Shown: positions 9,396-17,794 of the stretch, in pieces
How positions within the stretch are numbered: position 1 is the stretch's first letter
Layout of the letters: each line of letters starts with the position of its first letter
Assembly: GCA_017792365.1 (NCBI GenBank)
Contig: CP051229.1
Span: forward strand, 1,488,001-1,552,000
Length of the DNA stretch: 64,000 nucleotides
From: Hyphomonas sp.
Lineage (GTDB): Bacteria > Pseudomonadota > Alphaproteobacteria > Caulobacterales > Hyphomonadaceae
Direction: 5' to 3'
Program-made: the position numbers and the translations under genes
Notes under the pieces: model-generated
The model's input: only the letters and a program-made list of their open reading frames with translations
What the model was told of the DNA's origin: nothing
The model's database searches: none

Positions 9396-9570
9396 TTCCG
9401 TCACCGCCGCCGCGCGCTTCGGCGCCTCGATTCAGTGTGACGAGAAAGACGCAGCCTCCCTCGAAATTCACATCGCGCTGCGCGACGCGCCACGCGCGCT
9501 GCGCCTCTCGACGGGCCCGCCTCGCCATGCCAATCCGGATTGCCGACCGATCCTGCCACAGCCGCCGCCG

Positions 9571-10563
9571 ATGACCGACACCCCGCCCAGCCCTCGCTCC
9601 AGACCCGCCCCGATCATCGGCGCCGCGCCTGCCGATCTCGATCGCGCGGCTGACGTCATCCGCGCCGGCGGGCTGGTCGCGGTACCCACCGAAACCGTCT
9701 ACGGCCTCGCCGCCGACGCCACCAATGGGAAGGCCGTCGCCGCCATCTTCGCCGCCAAGCAGAGACCGGAATTCAACCCGCTCATCTCCCACGTGGCGAG
9801 CCTCGAAATGGCCGCCCGCCTCGCCGACATCCCGCCGCTCGCACGGCGCCTCATCGACGCCTTCTGGCCCGGCCCGCTCACCCTCGTCATGCCGCGCGCA
9901 GATGCGTGCCCGGTCAGCGATCTCGTCACCGCCGGCCTTTCCACCATCGCCGTGCGGCAGCCAAGAAACTCAGCAATGACGGGCATTATCGAGCGCACCG
10001 GCCGCCCGCTGGCCGCGCCGTCGGCCAACCCGTCGCAATCGCTTTCACCCACCACCGCAGCGCACGTCGCCGCCTCGCTCGGCGCCGCCATCGACCTCGT
10101 CATCGACGGCGGACAGACAACCCTCGGCATCGAATCCGCCATCGTTGATGTCTCGTCGGAGACCCCGATCCTGCTCCGTCACGGCGCCCTCGCACGCCAC
10201 GAAATCGAGGCCATCACCGGACCGCTGCGCGCCCCCGATTTCGATGCCGCGGTCACCGCGCCGGGCATGATGCGGCGCCATTATGCGCCCCGCGCGCGGC
10301 TCCGTCTCGACGCCCTCGATCATGATCCCGGCGAGGCCTACCTCGCCTTCGGCCAGCCGCCGTCAGGCGTCCGCGCCACGCTCAACCTCTCTGCTGACGG
10401 CGACCTCGCCGAGGCGGCGGCAAACCTCTTCGCGATGCTGCACGAGCTCGACGCGCGTCACGACAGGATCGCCGTCGCGCCGATCCCTCACCGCGATCTC
10501 GGCGAAGGAATCAACGACAGACTCAAACGAGCTGCTGCACCTTTTGAAAAAGATAGTGTATGA
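9571..10563 (+). CDS. tsaC: L-threonylcarbamoyladenylate synthase (Sua5/YrdC type)
   Basis: Makes threonylcarbamoyl-AMP from threonine, bicarbonate and ATP for the universal t6A37 modification of tRNAs reading ANN codons. The YrdC domain spans residues about 25-215, with TETVYGLAADA, IFAAKQRPEFNPL and the APSANPS motif; a C-terminal Sua5 domain follows (MMRRHYAPRARLRLDAL to the end). The 330-residue length identifies the long Sua5 form. The ATG at 9571 gives a proline-rich N-terminal tail before the domain. The stop at 10561-10563 lies about 100 bp before the histone-like gene. Confidence 0.95.
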   Translation: MTDTPPSPRSRPAPIIGAAPADLDRAADVIRAGGLVAVPTETVYGLAADATNGKAVAAIFAAKQRPEFNPLISHVASLEMAARLADIPPLARRLIDAFWPGPLTLVMPRADACPVSDLVTAGLSTIAVRQPRNSAMTGIIERTGRPLAAPSANPSQSLSPTTAAHVAASLGAAIDLVIDGGQTTLGIESAIVDVSSETPILLRHGALARHEIEAITGPLRAPDFDAAVTAPGMMRRHYAPRARLRLDALDHDPGEAYLAFGQPPSGVRATLNLSADGDLAEAAANLFAMLHELDARHDRIAVAPIPHRDLGEGINDRLKRAAAPFEKDSV

Positions 10564-10661
10564 GGGATTCGTTGAGTCGCTTCCTCAGCGGAGTGACAAG
10601 ACACGAATTGGACAACGGCTCATGTGAGCTCGCGTCTGATGGACCATCTAAGGAGACTAGT

Positions 10662-10910
10662 ATGGCCACTGCTAAGAAGAAGCCGGCTGCCAAGAAACCG
10701 GCCGCCAAAAAACCTGCAGTCAAAAAAGCCGCGACGAAAACCGTCGCGAAAAAGCCTGCCGCCAAAAAGACCGCTGCCAAGAAACCGGCAGCTGCGGCGA
10801 AAACGGCAACTGCCAAAAAGACTGCCGCGGCGAAAAAGCCTGCTGCCAAGAAACCGGCGGCGAAGCCTGCAGCGAAGAAAACCGCTGCTCGCAAGACCAC
10901 CAAGAAGTAG
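10662..10910 (+). CDS. Histone H1-like lysine/alanine-rich DNA-binding protein
   Basis: 82-residue, extremely basic protein made almost wholly of Lys, Ala, Pro and Thr, in repeats of the kind KKPAAKKPAAKK and TAAKKPAA. This resembles the C-terminal tails of eukaryotic histone H1 and bacterial AlgP/HupB-tail/Hc proteins, which bind and compact DNA without a folded domain. The ATG at 10662 has a good ribosome-binding site, AAGGAGA at 10650-10656. Codons vary (AAG/AAA, GCC/GCG), so this is not a simple nucleotide repeat. An intrinsic terminator follows at 11024-11062. Exact role unknown; repeats may make this gene length-variable between strains. Confidence 0.8.
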   Translation: MATAKKKPAAKKPAAKKPAVKKAATKTVAKKPAAKKTAAKKPAAAAKTATAKKTAAAKKPAAKKPAAKPAAKKTAARKTTKK

Positions 10911-11306
10911 CAGCACCTCCGCAGCCCGGCGCCTTGCGTGTCCGGGCGTGGCGACGCCCAACGATCGTACCGGTCCGGAAGCGGCCCACAGCGGAACGAG
11001 TTTCAAGTTTAGAGTTCAAGCCTCGCGCTCAACCGGATTGCCGGTTGGGCGCGAACTTTTTTGGGTGCGAGGCGACCGCATTTTGCGCCTCCGGGCCGCG
11101 CGCCGCCGCCGCCGACAGCTCTGAAAACTCAACTGAAGCGCGAAGCAACGGTCTTGCGTGTGAACGCGATGCAACGCACGGCGCGGTTGTTTTGAATTGT
11201 GGATGAGGGTGTGCAAGGCTAGGTTTGCGACGTCCAAAGCCTGCTGAAGACAGGTCTGGACCCACGCCGGGACGCGTCGGGATGGTGGACGAGGGGTCGA
11301 CAAACC
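10911..11306. other. Intergenic region with a terminator; no gene seen
   Basis: About 400 bp between the histone-like gene and the membrane-anchored protein. It contains a 6-bp stem at 10944-10959 (GGGCGT-GGCG-ACGCCC) and the intrinsic terminator at 11024-11062. The remainder up to 11306 is lower in GC and probably holds the promoter of the next gene, but no clear -35/-10 pair could be placed. Confidence 0.6.
11024..11062 (+). terminator. Intrinsic terminator after the histone-like gene
   Basis: A 13-bp stem with one G-U pair: CGCGCTCAACCGG at 11024-11036 pairs with CCGGTTGGGCGCG at 11041-11053 around an ATTG loop. After GAAC, a run of six T follows at 11057-11062. It is about 115 bp past the stop of the preceding plus-strand gene. 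Confidence 0.75.
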
Positions 11307-12366
11307 ATGCTTGAGATTATCGCTGTCATCATCGCCCTGCTGTTGCTGGGGCTCTTCGCCTTCCTCATCTACCGCGCCATGCGCAGCTACGACGCCGGCG
11401 CGCACGCAACCTTCATCACCTCCAAGAACGGCGAGTATTACGGGGCCCTGCGCGCGCCGATCACCCTCTGGGACCCCTCGATCAAGGTCCTGAAGGACCG
11501 CAACGCCCCGGACATGACCTTCATCACCCATGACGCCAGCGGCTCGGACTACTACGAGAAATCGCTCGTCAAGAAGCGCACCGGCGAGATCTCGCTGCGC
11601 GTCCACACCGCCGCCCCGCGCCCCTTCATCTCGCGCACGGTCGAGAACCGCCAGCTCCTCATCAAGACCCGCGTCGCCTTCCAGCTCGACGTCGACCGCA
11701 TCCAGATCCCGACCCAGATGCAGGCCTTCGGCGCCACCCGGCTCGCGCATCGAAAACCTCTTCGACAACGCCATCGGCGAGTACACCAACGAGGAAGTCC
11801 GCGCCAAGCAGGGCGAGATCGAGGATAAGGTCCTCCGCCAGCTTCAGGACATCGAGTATCCGCCAGACCAGACGCATCCGCCCGGCATGCCGCTCGGCAT
11901 CAAGGTCTACGAGGCGACCTTCTCCTACGAAGCCGTCCAGACCCCGGCCGCAGAAGGCGCAGGCCGCGCCGGCGCGATGAGCTACACCGCCGAGGATATC
12001 GACGATCTCGCCGACATGTTCGCCAAGACCGACCCGCAATCGATGGACATGATCCGCTACATGATGGAGCTGCAGACCCGTCAGAACATCGTCGAGGCGC
12101 TCTGCAAGTCCGGCGGCCTCGTCGCCTTCACTGCCCAGGAACTCGGCCTCTCCGAGCGCGTCATCGAACGCGCCCGCAGCGGCGCAAACGTCATGGCCCC
12201 GCAGATCGAAGCCGCGGTCAGGCCATCGGCCAACGGCAACGGCGCGGAAAAGGGCGAGGGTGGATCAGCCTCGACTGGATCAAGCCAGGACGCAGCCGCC
12301 GCCTACTACGCCATGGGCGCCCCAAAAGGCCAGAAGCCGTCACCCAAGCCCAGCGACCAGAGCTAG
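11307..12366 (+). CDS. Membrane-anchored protein, possibly SPFH/band 7-like (one frameshift)
   Basis: One N-terminal membrane segment (IIAVIIALLLLGLFAFLIY) is followed by a soluble domain with beta-rich stretches (GEISLRVHTAAPRPFISRTVENRQLLIKT split over strands) and helices (DNAIGEYTNEEVRAKQGEIE), which resembles SPFH/band 7 membrane scaffold proteins such as stomatins. The C-terminal tail is low-complexity and charged. An extra C in the run 11737-11739 splits the gene after residue about 143; removing it gives TGSRIENLFDNAIGEY without interruption and one protein of about 352 residues. I do not recognise it securely; assignment to the SPFH group rests on overall architecture only. Confidence 0.6.
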
Positions 12367-12442
12367 CCGCTCCTCATCCGCAGGCCTTTTGCTCCACCGC
12401 TCCGGGCGGTAGGGGTTCTGATCACGCCAGCCCGGAGCCTTC

Positions 12443-13453
12443 ATGCAACGCGACCCGTCCACGCCTGCCGGAACCCTCCACCGCCTCACTCTCGAAAGCG
12501 CGCTCCTCAAGGGCAATCTCCTCGGCGACCCCACCGCCCGCCGCATCGACGTCTACGTACCGCACGGCCACGATGGGCAGGGTCTCCCGCTCCTCATCGA
12601 CATCGTCGGCTACACCGCCGGCGGTCCCGCCCACACCAACTGGAAGAATTTCGGCGAGAACGCGCCCGAGCGCCTCGACCGGCTCATCGCCACAGGCGAG
12701 ATGCCGCCCTGCGTGGTCGCCTTCCCGGACTGCTTCACCAAACTCGGCGGCAACCAGTACATCAACTCCACCGCCATGGGCCCGTGGGACGACATCCTCC
12801 GCACCGAGATCGTACCCCTCATCGAAAAGCAGTTCGGCTGCGGCGGTGCGGGCAGGCGCGGCATCTTTGGCAAGAGTTCCGGCGGCTACGGCGCCATCGC
12901 CCACGCCCTGCTTCACCCCGATTTCTGGTCAGCCGCCGCCTGCCATTCCGGCGACATGGCCTTCGAACTGGCCTACCTGCCCGATTTCCCGGGCCTCCTG
13001 CGAAAGCTCGCCAAGGCGGACTTCGACATCGGCAAGTGGATCGACGACTTCCACGCGGCGAAGAAGCTGGACGGCGGCAACCTCCACCACCTGATGGCCC
13101 TCGCCATGTGCGCCACCTACGACCCCGATCCCTCAAAGCCCTACGGCGTGCGTCTGCCGGTCACCACCGACACCTGCGAAATCATCCCCGAACGCTGGGC
13201 GAATTTCGAGAAATGGGACCCCGTCAACATGGCCGACAAGTACGGGGAAGGCCTCAAGCAACTGAAGGCGCTCTACATCGATTGCGGCGACGTCGACCAG
13301 TACAACCTCGTCTATGGCGCGCGCCGCCTCCACGCGAAACTGAACGCCATGGGCGTCCCCCACACCTACGAGGAATTCCCCGACGACCATTCCAGCGTCG
13401 ACTACCGCATGGATATCAGCCTGCCGCTCATGGCGAAGGCGCTGAGCGCCTGA
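12443..13453 (+). CDS. Putative alpha/beta-hydrolase esterase (esterase D-like)
   Basis: Serine esterase of the esterase D/enterochelin-esterase family, 336 residues, cytosolic (no signal peptide). The nucleophile elbow is GIFGKSSGGYGAIAHAL (G-K-S-S-G), preceded by the typical PLLIDIVGYTAGGP strand and VVAFPDCFTKLGGNQYIN. A catalytic histidine is likely in FPDDHSSVDYR near the end, and the acid in YIDCGDVDQYN. The physiological substrate is unknown. It lies 64 bp before map on the same strand. Confidence 0.85.
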   Translation: MQRDPSTPAGTLHRLTLESALLKGNLLGDPTARRIDVYVPHGHDGQGLPLLIDIVGYTAGGPAHTNWKNFGENAPERLDRLIATGEMPPCVVAFPDCFTKLGGNQYINSTAMGPWDDILRTEIVPLIEKQFGCGGAGRRGIFGKSSGGYGAIAHALLHPDFWSAAACHSGDMAFELAYLPDFPGLLRKLAKADFDIGKWIDDFHAAKKLDGGNLHHLMALAMCATYDPDPSKPYGVRLPVTTDTCEIIPERWANFEKWDPVNMADKYGEGLKQLKALYIDCGDVDQYNLVYGARRLHAKLNAMGVPHTYEEFPDDHSSVDYRMDISLPLMAKALSA

Positions 13454-13517
13454 CCGCCCGCCGCTTGCCCGCCACCCACATCCAGCCTACCGCTACGCGC
13501 ACCCGCCGGAGCCGCCC

Positions 13518-14267
13518 ATGACCATCTCACGCGAATACGAACTCGACGCCCTCAAGCGCATTGGACGCATCGTGGCCAGAACCCTGCGCGCCATGCAGGA
13601 AGCCGCCAAACCCGGCATGACCACCCGCGAACTCGACAATATCGGAGCCCGGCTTCTCGATCAGGAAGGCGCCCGCTCAGCGCCCCAGCTCACCTATGAC
13701 TTCCCCGGCGCCACCTGCATCAGCATCTTCCCGGAAATCGCCCACGGCATCCCGGGCGAGCAGGTGATGCGCGAAGGCCAACTCATCAACATCGACGTTT
13801 CGGCCGAAAAGGACGGCTTCTTCGCCGACACCGGCGCGAGCTTCGTGCTGCGCCAGGGCGACGCCAGCCTCGAAAAGCTCTGCCGCGATGGCCGCCGCGC
13901 CCTTGATGTCGGCATTGGCGCCGTCAGATCCGGCGCCCACTTCGGCGCCCCGGGCAATGCGATCCACCGCTTCGCCCGCAAGGGCGGCTACACCCTGATC
14001 CGCAACCTCGCCAGCCACGGCGTCGGCTCCGCCCTCCACGAATACCCGGAATCGATCCCCACTTGGCGCGACCGTTCCGAGCGCCGCCCGATGCGCAACG
14101 GTCAGGTCTTCACGCTGGAGCCATTCCTGTCGACGGGCGCCGACTGGGCGGTCGAAGGCCACGACGAATGGACGCTGCTGGCCAACCGGCCCTGCCCGAC
14201 GGTTCAGTACGAACACACAATGGTGGCGACGCCGTCCGGCGCAGTGATCACGACGCTCGCGGCCTAG
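13518..14267 (+). CDS. map: Type I methionine aminopeptidase
   Basis: Removes the initiator methionine from nascent proteins in the cytosol using two divalent metals. The ligands are visible: Asp in INIDVSAEKDGFF, Asp in FFADTGASF, His in ASHGVGSALHEYP, Glu in FTLEPFLS, and Glu in VQYEHTMVAT. The substrate-side HGIPG histidine is also present. Length 249 fits type I without N-terminal extension. The stop codon overlaps the stop of the convergent sensor kinase gene in the shared tetramer CTAG (14264-14267). Confidence 0.96.
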   Translation: MTISREYELDALKRIGRIVARTLRAMQEAAKPGMTTRELDNIGARLLDQEGARSAPQLTYDFPGATCISIFPEIAHGIPGEQVMREGQLINIDVSAEKDGFFADTGASFVLRQGDASLEKLCRDGRRALDVGIGAVRSGAHFGAPGNAIHRFARKGGYTLIRNLASHGVGSALHEYPESIPTWRDRSERRPMRNGQVFTLEPFLSTGADWAVEGHDEWTLLANRPCPTVQYEHTMVATPSGAVITTLAA

Positions 14268-15370
14268 GCAGGCGCGCCCGAGCCCGCATCCTCGAACGAA
14301 AACATGAAGCGGACGCCGTCATCGTCCTGCGACCACTTCAGCTCGCCGCCCTTCTGCCGGGCTGTCGAACCGACAACGCGCATGCCCAGACCACGGCTCT
14401 TGCCCGGATCAAATCCCTCCGGCAGCGGCTTGCCGTTGTTTGAAATCTCTACCTCGATGATCCCGTCATTGCGCCGCCCGGAGATCTCGATACGGCCCTC
14501 CTGACCCGGCTCGAACCCATGCCGCAGGGCGTTGGTGACGATCTCGTTCACCGCCAGCCCGACGCTCACCGAATCCCGTGCGTTCAACATGATCGTGGGG
14601 CAGGCCACGGTGATCTCGACGACATCGCCACCCTGCGCCATCAGGTCGTCGGCCAGCCGCTGCAGGAAGGCGCACAAATCCACCTCATGCGCCTCGGCCG
14701 CATCGTGCAGCTGCTCATGCACGCGCGTCACCGCCATCACCCGGCTGCGCGCAAGCTCGATCGCCTGCCGCGCCTCCTCGGACTGAACGCTCCGCCCCTG
14801 CAGCGACAGCATCGACCCAATCAGCGACAGCGAGTTCTTCACCCGGTGGTCGATCTCCTTGCCCATCAGCTTGCTGCGCTGCAATTCCCGCTTCAGCGCG
14901 ATCCGCGTCTCCACTTGGCGCGCCAACACCTTCAGCGCCTGCAACTGCTCATCGCTCAGCGTCCGCGCCGACGTATCCAGCACGCAGAGCGTACCGATCG
15001 GTAGGCCGTCATCGATTTCCAGAACCGCGCCCGCGTAAAACCTCACGCTGGTCTCGCCATAGCAAAGCGGATTGTCCTGTGTCCGGCTGTCCGTCAGCGT
15101 GTCGGGGATCACCGTCACCTCCTCGCTGAGGATCGCGTGCGCGCAGATCGCCTGGTCCCGCGGCGTCTCCTTTAGTTCGGTCCCTGCGCTCGCCATGAAC
15201 CATTGCCGCGTCTCGTCCAGCAGGCTGACCAGCGCGATCGGCGCTCCACATATGCTGGCGGCCAGTTCAGCGATATCGGCGAACTCCTTTTCCGCCTCGC
15301 GATCCAGGATCTCGAGGCGCTGGAGTACGGCCAGCCGCTCGGCTTCGCGCGGATGTAGATCAGCCCGCAT
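14264..15370 (-). CDS. GAF-domain sensor histidine kinase (HisKA_2/HWE-like)
   Basis: Cytosolic sensor kinase of 368 residues without membrane segments. A GAF domain covers residues about 20-160 (ASICGAPIALVSLLDETRQW, then GTLCVLDTSAR). The dimerisation and phosphoacceptor region has KEIDHRVKNSLSLIGSML, with the histidine at 175, which is the HisKA_2 type. The ATPase domain has VNEIVTNALRHGF (N box) and SRGLGMRVVGSTARQKGG (G region). Such kinases in alphaproteobacteria often feed the PhyR/EcfG general stress pathway or light/redox sensing, but no partner is nearby. Its stop overlaps that of map. Confidence 0.9.
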   Translation of the reverse strand: MRADLHPREAERLAVLQRLEILDREAEKEFADIAELAASICGAPIALVSLLDETRQWFMASAGTELKETPRDQAICAHAILSEEVTVIPDTLTDSRTQDNPLCYGETSVRFYAGAVLEIDDGLPIGTLCVLDTSARTLSDEQLQALKVLARQVETRIALKRELQRSKLMGKEIDHRVKNSLSLIGSMLSLQGRSVQSEEARQAIELARSRVMAVTRVHEQLHDAAEAHEVDLCAFLQRLADDLMAQGGDVVEITVACPTIMLNARDSVSVGLAVNEIVTNALRHGFEPGQEGRIEISGRRNDGIIEVEISNNGKPLPEGFDPGKSRGLGMRVVGSTARQKGGELKWSQDDDGVRFMFSFEDAGSGAPA

Positions 15371-15440
15371 TCAGGTTCTTTCGCTTGGGCGCCGTCCCCA
15401 GCACCTCCCGTATTCGCGCTTATCGCCGCGCATACGGGCC

Positions 15441-15464
15441 AGAACACTGATTTGGATCAGTTCT
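15441..15464. repeat. Imperfect inverted repeat upstream of the sensor kinase gene
   Basis: AGAACACTGAT-TTGG-ATCAGTTCT, 6-bp perfect core arms (ACTGAT/ATCAGT) extended with one bulge. It lies between the FAD oxidase stop (15476) and the kinase start (15370), both on the minus strand, so it may be an operator for the kinase gene or a weak terminator. No T-tract follows on the minus strand. Confidence 0.4.
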
Positions 15465-15475
15465 CTACGCTTTTG

Positions 15476-16900
15476 TTATATCACGCGACCGGGATTCATG
15501 CAGTTTCGCGGGTCCAGCGCACGTTTGACGGCACGCATCATCTCGATCTCGACTCCCGCCTTCCGCCGCACCAGCTCGTCGCGCTTGAGCTTGCCGATGC
15601 CATGCTCCGCCGAGATCGATCCGCCAAGCTCGACGATCAGATCATGCACGGCCTCTGAAACCGCCTTGCCGTCGCCCTCGACATAGAGGTCGCCGTCAAC
15701 GCCCGGCGGCGGCGTCACGTTGTAGTGGATGTTGCCGTCGCCGACATGGCCAAAGGCGATGATGTCCGCGCCCGGCGCAACCCGCCCGACCAGCTCGCTC
15801 CCGCGCGCGATGAACTCCGCCACCCGCGACACCGGCACCGAAACATCATGCTTCAGCGCCTTGCCGTGATGGCGCTCAGCCTCCGGCACGCTCTCCCGGA
15901 TTTTCCAGATCGCCCGCGCCTGCGCGACGTTTTCGGCGATCACCGCATCCTGCACCACGCCAGCCTCGATGGCCTCGCCCAGAATCGACTCCATCATCGC
16001 CCGCGCCCCGTCCTCCCGCGGCAGCGACAACTCCATCAGGATCCGCCACGGCGCATCGCTGGGCAGCGGGTCGCGCGTGTCCGGCACGTGCTCGACCACA
16101 AGGTCCAGCCCGATCTTCGCGACAATCTCGAACCCGGTCACCGCCCCACCGGACATCGCCTTCGCGCGCTCCAGCAACTTCACCGCATCCGAGGGCGAGG
16201 CGATGGCGCACCATGCGGTCTCCTTCACCGCCGGCTTCGGAAACAGCTTCAGCGTCGCAGCCGTCACGATGCCCAGCGTCCCCTCGGCGCCAATGAACAG
16301 CTGCTTCAGGTCATAGCCCGTATTGTCCTTGCGCAGCCCGCGCAGGCCGTTCCAGATCCGCCCGTCCGGCAGCACCGCCTCAATGCCCAGCACCAGTTCG
16401 CGCATCATCCCGTACTTCAACACGCCGACGCCGCCCGCATTCGTCGAGATCAGTCCGCCGATCGTCGCGACACCTTCAGCCCCAAGCGAAAGCGGAAACA
16501 GCCGCCCGGCATCATCCGCCGCCGCCTGTGCGTTCGTCAGGATCACCCCGGCCTCAAGCGTCATGGAATCGTTCAGCGGGTCGACCTCCCGCACCCGGTT
16601 CATCCGCCGCATCGAGATCAGGACTTCGCCGTAAGGCACCCCGCCATTCACCAGCCCCGAATTTCCGCCCTGCGGCGTGATCGCCAGACCCGCCTCGCCC
16701 GCCAGTTTCACAGCCAGCGCCGTTTCTTCAGTGCTCGCGGGTTTCACCAGGACCGGCGTCTCGCCGACCCACCGCCCGCGCCAGTCAGAGACATGGCCGG
16801 CAATTTCGTTTGCATCCGTCGAAACGCCCTTGTCGCCCAGCGCCGCGCGCAGCTTGGCGACGAATGCCTCGATGTCAGGTGTAGTCTGCGTATCCGCCAT
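15476..16900 (-). CDS. FAD-linked oxidoreductase (D-2-hydroxyacid/glycolate oxidase GlcD-like)
   Basis: 474-residue flavoenzyme of the vanillyl-alcohol-oxidase fold. The FAD-binding domain (residues about 45-225) shows PVLVKPASTEETALAVKL, TPQGGNSGLVNGG and LSLGAEGVATIGGLISTNAGG, which is the flavin-binding loop of GlcD/D-lactate dehydrogenase/D2HGDH proteins. The C-terminal FAD-oxidase domain ends with ISAEHGIGKLKRDEL, where the histidine helps catalysis, and DPRNCMNPGRVI. The likely substrate is a D-2-hydroxyacid such as D-2-hydroxyglutarate or D-lactate; the precise one cannot be read. No glcE/glcF partners are adjacent, favouring the single-subunit group. Confidence 0.88.
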   Translation of the reverse strand: MADTQTTPDIEAFVAKLRAALGDKGVSTDANEIAGHVSDWRGRWVGETPVLVKPASTEETALAVKLAGEAGLAITPQGGNSGLVNGGVPYGEVLISMRRMNRVREVDPLNDSMTLEAGVILTNAQAAADDAGRLFPLSLGAEGVATIGGLISTNAGGVGVLKYGMMRELVLGIEAVLPDGRIWNGLRGLRKDNTGYDLKQLFIGAEGTLGIVTAATLKLFPKPAVKETAWCAIASPSDAVKLLERAKAMSGGAVTGFEIVAKIGLDLVVEHVPDTRDPLPSDAPWRILMELSLPREDGARAMMESILGEAIEAGVVQDAVIAENVAQARAIWKIRESVPEAERHHGKALKHDVSVPVSRVAEFIARGSELVGRVAPGADIIAFGHVGDGNIHYNVTPPPGVDGDLYVEGDGKAVSEAVHDLIVELGGSISAEHGIGKLKRDELVRRKAGVEIEMMRAVKRALDPRNCMNPGRVI

Positions 16901-16924
16901 GCCCGGTGTCCTGTCCTCGCCCGC

Positions 16925-17341
16925 CTATCCTATCAGCTCCGGACGGCAGGTGCGAACGCCGCGAACCAGCGAGGTCGTCACGAACACATCCCCGAAATCA
17001 TTCTCGAAAACGATGCCATTCCCCGTCAGGCGCACCCGGAAGCACTGCCAGCTCGCGTAATCGTCGTCATCGTAGGCGAAGCACGCCTCTCCCCACTCGT
17101 TGACCTCCAGAACCCCATTCTGGACCCCGAACGGCGTTTCGTAGAGCGTCGTCCCCTGCGGATCGATGCACTCCCGCCACGCCATTCCGGCCGACGGCGA
17201 ATACCCGTCCATGTCGATGCCCAGGAGCGCCGCACGCGCCTCATCCTCAGTCAGCCATTGCTCGGCGTCCGGTTTCAGCTGCGCCAGCGCAGGCGCCGAC
17301 CCGACCAACCCCAGCACGATGGCGACAATGACGCCCTTCAT
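16925..17341 (-). CDS. Small secreted protein of unknown function
   Basis: 138 residues beginning with a Sec signal peptide (MKGVIVAIVLGLVGSAPALA, cleavage before QLKPDA). The mature part is acidic, contains paired cysteines (WRECIDPQG, EACFAYDD, WQCFRVR, VRTCRPELIG) and a region DEARAALLGIDMDGYSPSAGMAWRE like many short alphaproteobacterial secreted proteins. The start ATG (17341-17339) shares its A with the stop of the VOC gene upstream (TGATG overlap), so the two are translationally coupled. No family recognised. Confidence 0.8.
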   Translation of the reverse strand: MKGVIVAIVLGLVGSAPALAQLKPDAEQWLTEDEARAALLGIDMDGYSPSAGMAWRECIDPQGTTLYETPFGVQNGVLEVNEWGEACFAYDDDDYASWQCFRVRLTGNGIVFENDFGDVFVTTSLVRGVRTCRPELIG

Positions 17342-17727
17342 CACTTTCCGCGTTGCGAGACCGAAAGGACGTTGCCGTCCGGATCCTTGAACCACGCAAT
17401 CTGCGTCGTCCCGCCGGGCGCAACCCACACCCCGTCCTCGTCCTGTCCCATCTCGTTGTAGTGCTGGAATTTCACGCCCTGGTCCCTCAGGCCCTTCATC
17501 GCAACGCTGATGTCGTCGACCTGGAAGTCCAGCACCGTCCACGGAAACGGCTTGAAGTCAGACACCTTGGACAGGCGCAATTCCGAGTCAGCCAACTTGA
17601 ACACGACCGCGAACTGCGTGTCCTCGACCAGCTCCAGCCCCAGCACCTCGGCATAGAACGTCTTCGAAATATCGCCATCCGTGGTCGGCACGAAAAACGA
17701 AGTTGGCGCTTTGGAGAAATCGGTCAT
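17341..17727 (-). CDS. VOC family protein
   Basis: 128-residue vicinal-oxygen-chelate-fold protein. It shows VPTTDGDISKTFYAEVLGLELVED in the first module and VLDFQVDDISVAMKGLRDQGVKF in the second, ending TQIAWFKDPDGNVLSVSQR, the usual last strand. The substrate is unknown. The ATG at 17727 starts the family sequence (TDFSKAPTSFF) and avoids overlap with the divergent SDR gene at 17795. It is coupled to the secreted protein gene downstream. Confidence 0.88.
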   Translation of the reverse strand: MTDFSKAPTSFFVPTTDGDISKTFYAEVLGLELVEDTQFAVVFKLADSELRLSKVSDFKPFPWTVLDFQVDDISVAMKGLRDQGVKFQHYNEMGQDEDGVWVAPGGTTQIAWFKDPDGNVLSVSQRGK

Positions 17728-17794
17728 AGGTTTGGCCTTCATCCAGAAGCTTTGCCAAGAGCCGCCCACAAAGGCCCCGGGAGAACGAACACAC

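Noticed and set aside
15725-17461. Long open frame of 578 codons opposite the FAD-linked oxidase
   Set aside because: Its sequence is rich in Arg, Pro and His with no motifs, as expected from the complement of a GC-rich gene; the opposite strand has a clear family protein.
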